Shown: in pieces, positions 60,558-64,000 of the stretch | Layout: each line of letters begins with the position of its first letter | How positions within the stretch are numbered: the first letter of the stretch is position 1 | Program-made: the position numbers and the translations under genes | The notes under the pieces: generated by a model | What the model was told of the DNA's origin: nothing | The model's input: only the letters and a program-made list of their open reading frames with translations | The model's database searches: none | Origin: Arthrobacter sp. zg-Y20 | Lineage (GTDB): Bacteria > Actinomycetota > Actinomycetes > Actinomycetales > Micrococcaceae | NCBI RefSeq assembly: GCF_030142075.1 | Contig: NZ_CP126241.1 | Span: forward strand, 496,001-560,000 | DNA length: 64,000 nucleotides | Direction of reading: 5' to 3'

Positions 60558-63500
60558 CCCAGCTGAACCCGTCCCTGCCCGAAATCCTGACGTCCTGGCT
60601 GCCCGGCCAGCGATGGTTCCCGGCCAAGGGCCGGGATGTGCTGCTGGAACGGGTCGGCGGCATCCGCCTCGAGGATCCCGACGGCGAGGTGGGCATGGAA
60701 GTGCACCTCATCGCCGTCGTCTCCGGCGACCGCCGGGATGTGATCAGCGTGCCGGTGAGCTACCGGTCAAACGCTGCGCCCGAACTCGAAGCGTCCCTGC
60801 TGGGACGGGCGCACCACGAGGAACTGGGGGAGCGGTGGCTGTACGACGCCACCGCCGACCCGGTGTTCGTCACAGCCTGGCTTGAACTCATGCGGGCCCA
60901 GGCATCATCCCTGGACGGCCACACCCACGGTTTTGCCCAGGACGGCTTCGAGGACTGGGAGCCGTTTGTGGAACCGCTGCCCACCAAGCTGCTTAAGGGT
61001 GAACAGTCCAACACCTCGGTGGTCGTACAGGCTCCCGAGGCACCGTTGATCGTCAAGTTCTACCGCGTTGTGGCCGCCGGCGTCAGCCCCGACGTCGAGG
61101 TCAGCGCCCGGTTGACCGAGGTCGGCTCGGTGGATGTGCCGGCAACGTACGGGTGGGTCACGGGCACCTGGAAGGATATTGCGGACGAAACGGGGGAAAC
61201 CCTGCTGACCGGACACCTGTCGGTCCTGCGCGAATTCTTCCCCGGCAGCCAGGACGCCTGGCGGATCGCCTCCGCGGCAGCCCTTGAGGGCAGGGACTTC
61301 TCGGCAGAGGCCGAAGAGCTGGGGGCTGCCACCGGCCGGATCCACCAGCAGCTCGCGGCAGCTTTCGGCAGCCGTCCGCCGTCGGCGATTGAACGCGCAG
61401 AGTTCCTGTCCGCGCTCAGCGCCCGGATCCGGTGGGCTTGGAAAGAAGCCGGCGAAACAGTGGGTCCCTTCGCGGACGCCGTGGAGTACCTGCTGGAGCA
61501 GCTCGGAAACCTCCAGACCCTGCCCAACCTGCAGCGGATCCATGCCGATTACCACCTCGGCCAGGTGCTGCGCGCACCTGAGCGCGGCTGGATCGTCCTG
61601 GATTTCGAAGGGGAGCCGCTGCGGCCTGCCGCGGAACGAAGCGTTCCGGATGCCCCGCTGCGCGACGTCGTCGGAATGCTGCGCTCCATTGACTACGCAG
61701 CCGGCGTCGCCCTGATCGACGGCGCTGCCGGCGAAGATGCTGCCGGCGAAGAGTATGGAGCTGACGCCGTGCAGCGCAACGAGGCCGCCTACCGCTGGGC
61801 TGCGGCCGCCTCGGATGCGTTCCTGCGCGGTTACGAGAAGGAAACCGGCACCGCCATCAACCGCAGCGACCCGCTGTTCCTGGCCCTGTGGCTGGACAAG
61901 GCGCTGTACGAAGTTGTGTACGAGATTCGAAACCGTCCCCGCTGGGTCAGTGTGCCGGCTAAAGCCGTTCGGCAGATTCTGGCCCAGGCCGAGAACGCCA
62001 TGCGTGCGGACGACGACAGCCAGGAAGAGAGCACCATGAATAAGCCCCGCAAGCCGCGGTCCGCAGCAGCCACCGCCGAACCCGAGGCTCCCGATGTTCC
62101 GGCTGCCGGCAACCCGGACACAGCAGCACCGGCCCCGGCGCCCGTACCCGTGACCGAAGACGTGCTGCAGGCCGTATCCGAAGGCCGCTATTACCAGCCG
62201 CACGCCGTTCTCGGTGCCCACGCAAACGAGTCCGGAACGGTGACCATCCGGACGCTGCGCCCGCTGGCGCAGGAAGTCGTTGCCGTGACGCCCGACGGGC
62301 GGCTGCCGCTTCGGCACGAGTACAACGGCATCTGGGTAGGCGCGCTTCAGGCAGGGACCCCCGGTACTGTGCCCGACTACCGGGTAGAGGTGACCTACGA
62401 CGGCGGCGAACCCCAGATGTTCGACGATCCCTACCGCTTCCTGCCCTCACTGGGGGATATGGACCTGCACCTGATTGGCGAAGGCCGGCACGAAAACCTG
62501 TGGACCGTGCTCGGGGCCAACCTGCACCACTACAACTCAGTGCTCGGCGACATCCACGGCGTGAGCTTCGCCGTCTGGGCGCCCAATGCACAGGCAGTGC
62601 GCGTCAAGGGCGATTTCAACGGCTGGAACGGTGCCATTAATGCCATGCGCTCCCTCGGCGGATCCGGCGTCTGGGAGCTTTTCCTTCCCGGCGTCGAACC
62701 CGGTGCCCGCTACAAGTACGAAATCCTGGGCAGCGACGGCGTGTGGCGGGAAAAGGCCGACCCCATGGCCAAGGGCACCGAGGTGCCGCCCCTGACCGGA
62801 TCCCGCGTGGTCGAGTCCACCTACACGTTTGAGGACGCCGAGTGGATGGAAGCGCGTGCAGCACGCGATCCGCACAACTCGCCCATGAGTGTGTACGAAG
62901 TGCACCTGGGCTCCTGGCGCCTGGGCCTGAACTACCGCGAGATGGCCGACCAGCTCGCGGAGTACGTGGCATGGCAGGGCTTCACCCACGTGGAATTCAT
63001 GCCCGTGGCCGAACACCCGTTCGGCGGCTCCTGGGGCTACCAGGTCACCTCGTACTTTGCCCCCACCGCCCGTTTCGGGCATCCGGATGAGTTCCGCTAC
63101 CTGGTGGACCGGCTCCACCAGGCCGGTATCGGCGTCATCCTGGACTGGGTGCCGGCACACTTCCCCAAGGACTCCTGGGCGCTGGCCAAGTTCGACGGCC
63201 AGACCCTCTACGAGCACGGCGATCCGCTGCGCGGCGAGCAGCCCGACTGGGGCACGCTGATCTTCGATTACGGACGCCGCGAAGTGCGCAACTTCTTGGT
63301 GGCCAATGCGCTTTACTGGCTCGAGGAGTTCCACATTGACGGCCTGCGCGTGGATGCCGTTGCATCCATGCTCTACCTCGACTATTCCCGGCCTGCGGAC
63401 CAGTGGCGTCCCAACGCGTTCGGCGGACGCGAAAACCTGGAAGCGATCTCCTTCCTGCAGGAGGTCAATGCAACCGCTTACAAGCGGGTTCCGGGCATCG

Positions 63501-64000
63501 TGATGATCGCCGAAGAGTCCACGGCTTTCCCCGGTGTCACCCGCCCCACGAGCACGGGGGGTCTCGGGTTTGGGCTGAAATGGAACATGGGCTGGATGCA
63601 CGACACCCTCGAGTACATGGCCGAAGACCCGATCAACCGCGTCTACCACCATGCCAAGCTCACGTTCTCGCTGGTTTACGCGTATACCGAGAACTTCCTG
63701 CTGCCCATCAGCCATGACGAAGTAGTGCACGGCAAGGGTTCGCTGCTGCGCAAGATGCCCGGTGACCGCTGGCAGCAGCTGGCCAACCTGCGCGCCTACC
63801 TGGCCTTCCAGTGGGCGCACCCCGGCAAGCAGTTGATCTTCATGGGCACGGAGTTCGGCCAGGAAGCGGAATGGTCCGAGCAGTACGGGCTGGACTGGTA
63901 CCTGACGGATACCCCGCAGCACAAGGGCATCCAGCTGATGGTGAAGCAGCTCAACGAGATTTACCGCAACACCCCTGCCCTGTCCGACCGGGACAACGAG
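60554..64000 (+). CDS. Maltokinase-GlgB fused reading frame (continues past window edge)
   Basis: One open frame of 1149 codons with no stop before the edge. Residues 1-480 are maltokinase (Pep2/Mak): N-terminal [20 protein letters not shown], kinase core with [10 protein letters not shown] (330-339) and DFEGEP (350-355). A Pro/Ala-rich linker (about 500-535) joins it to branching enzyme GlgB from residue 540: CBM48 ([20 protein letters not shown]), barrel with nucleophile in [19 protein letters not shown] (Asp934), Glu in [11 protein letters not shown] (Glu987) and [11 protein letters not shown]. Mak makes maltose-1-phosphate for GlgE; GlgB adds branches. An ATG at 62036 with AGGAAGAGAG upstream could also yield GlgB alone. 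Confidence 0.88.
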   Translation, partial: MTQLNPSLPEILTSWLPGQRWFPAKGRDVLLERVGGIRLEDPDGEVGMEVHLIAVVSGDRRDVISVPVSYRSNAAPELEASLLGRAHHEELGERWLYDATADPVFVTAWLELMRAQASSLDGHTHGFAQDGFEDWEPFVEPLPTKLLKGEQSNTSVVVQAPEAPLIVKFYRVVAAGVSPDVEVSARLTEVGSVDVPATYGWVTGTWKDIADETGETLLTGHLSVLREFFPGSQDAWRIASAAALEGRDFSAEAEELGAATGRIHQQLAAAFGSRPPSAIERAEFLSALSARIRWAWKEAGETVGPFADAVEYLLEQLGNLQTLPNLQRIHADYHLGQVLRAPERGWIVLDFEGEPLRPAAERSVPDAPLRDVVGMLRSIDYAAGVALIDGAAGEDAAGEEYGADAVQRNEAAYRWAAAASDAFLRGYEKETGTAINRSDPLFLALWLDKALYEVVYEIRNRPRWVSVPAKAVRQILAQAENAMRADDDSQEESTMNKPRKPRSAAATAEPEAPDVPAAGNPDTAAPAPAPVPVTEDVLQAVSEGRYYQPHAVLGAHANESGTVTIRTLRPLAQEVVAVTPDGRLPLRHEYNGIWVGALQAGTPGTVPDYRVEVTYDGGEPQMFDDPYRFLPSLGDMDLHLIGEGRHENLWTVLGANLHHYNSVLGDIHGVSFAVWAPNAQAVRVKGDFNGWNGAINAMRSLGGSGVWELFLPGVEPGARYKYEILGSDGVWREKADPMAKGTEVPPLTGSRVVESTYTFEDAEWMEARAARDPHNSPMSVYEVHLGSWRLGLNYREMADQLAEYVAWQGFTHVEFMPVAEHPFGGSWGYQVTSYFAPTARFGHPDEFRYLVDRLHQAGIGVILDWVPAHFPKDSWALAKFDGQTLYEHGDPLRGEQPDWGTLIFDYGRREVRNFLVANALYWLEEFHIDGLRVDAVASMLYLDYSRPADQWRPNAFGGRENLEAISFLQEVNATAYKRVPGIVMIAEESTAFPGVTRPTSTGGLGFGLKWNMGWMHDTLEYMAEDPINRVYHHAKLTFSLVYAYTENFLLPISHDEVVHGKGSLLRKMPGDRWQQLANLRAYLAFQWAHPGKQLIFMGTEFGQEAEWSEQYGLDWYLTDTPQHKGIQLMVKQLNEIYRNTPALSDRDNE
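62022..62038 (+). promoter_or_regulatory. Internal ribosome-binding site and start inside mak-glgB
   Basis: AGGAAGAGAG (62022-62031) followed by ATG at 62036, in the same frame as the maltokinase. Either a relic of two separate genes or a functional second start producing free GlgB. Confidence 0.5.

Overview
The window is high-GC DNA from an actinobacterium, most probably a motile Arthrobacter-like member of the Micrococcaceae. Supporting evidence is the GC-rich codon usage, a mycobacterial-type proteasome activator (Bpa/PafE) ending in GQYL, PhoU next to a SenX3/RegX3-like pair, CarD, the GlgE-TreS-maltokinase-GlgB alpha-glucan pathway, and many TANNNT-N6/7-(A/G)TG arrangements typical of leaderless actinobacterial mRNAs. 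The genus is an inference; there is no rRNA here.

Layout. 1-6.5 kb: a MarR regulator (cut by the left edge), tRNA-Ser(UGA), a quinone oxidoreductase, cstA-ybdD, bpa with a small partner gene, and an aldo/keto reductase. 6.5-35 kb: one continuous flagellar locus. flgN-flgK-flgL-fliW run leftward. Rightward are a FliA/WhiG-type sigma factor, flagellin, fliD-fliS-fliT-like, flgB-flgC-fliE-fliF-fliG-fliH-fliI-fliJ-(NlpC/P60)-fliK-flgD-flgE, flbD-motA-motB, fliM-fliN-fliO-fliP-fliQ-fliR-flhB-flhA-(flhF-like), and csrA. 35-42.7 kb: a Cys-containing small protein, a secreted CHRD-like protein, tRNA-Thr(CGU), a TAP-family lipoprotein hydrolase, holB-tmk, a trans-sulfuration enzyme, a DUF2516 protein and a methyltransferase. 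42.8-51.7 kb: gpmA, phoU, senX3-regX3, a lipoprotein, carD-ispD-ispF-cysS-rlmB. 51.7-64 kb: glgX, glgP (leftward), glgE-treS-mak/glgB, the last continuing past the right edge.

How it works together. Five flagellar transcription units share one promoter form, CT(A/T)AC-N15-GCCGA(T/A)A(G/A), which the sigma factor encoded inside the locus probably reads. The locus also carries fliW and csrA. The leaders of flagellin and of the flgB operon contain short hairpins with GGA in the loop, the classic CsrA target. In flagellin a second GGA is the Shine-Dalgarno itself, as in Bacillus subtilis hag. I read this as a FliW-CsrA-flagellin homeostasis circuit that may also reach the hook-basal-body operon; this is the most interesting system in the window.

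Other notable points: the maltokinase and GlgB frames are one uninterrupted ORF with a plausible internal start; an NlpC/P60 peptidase without a Sec signal sits where a rod-cap muramidase might be expected; and the FlhF-like protein has no P-loop. No insertion sequences, CRISPR arrays, prophage genes or rRNA genes were seen. Nearly every reading frame on the strand opposite these genes is a GC-skew shadow.
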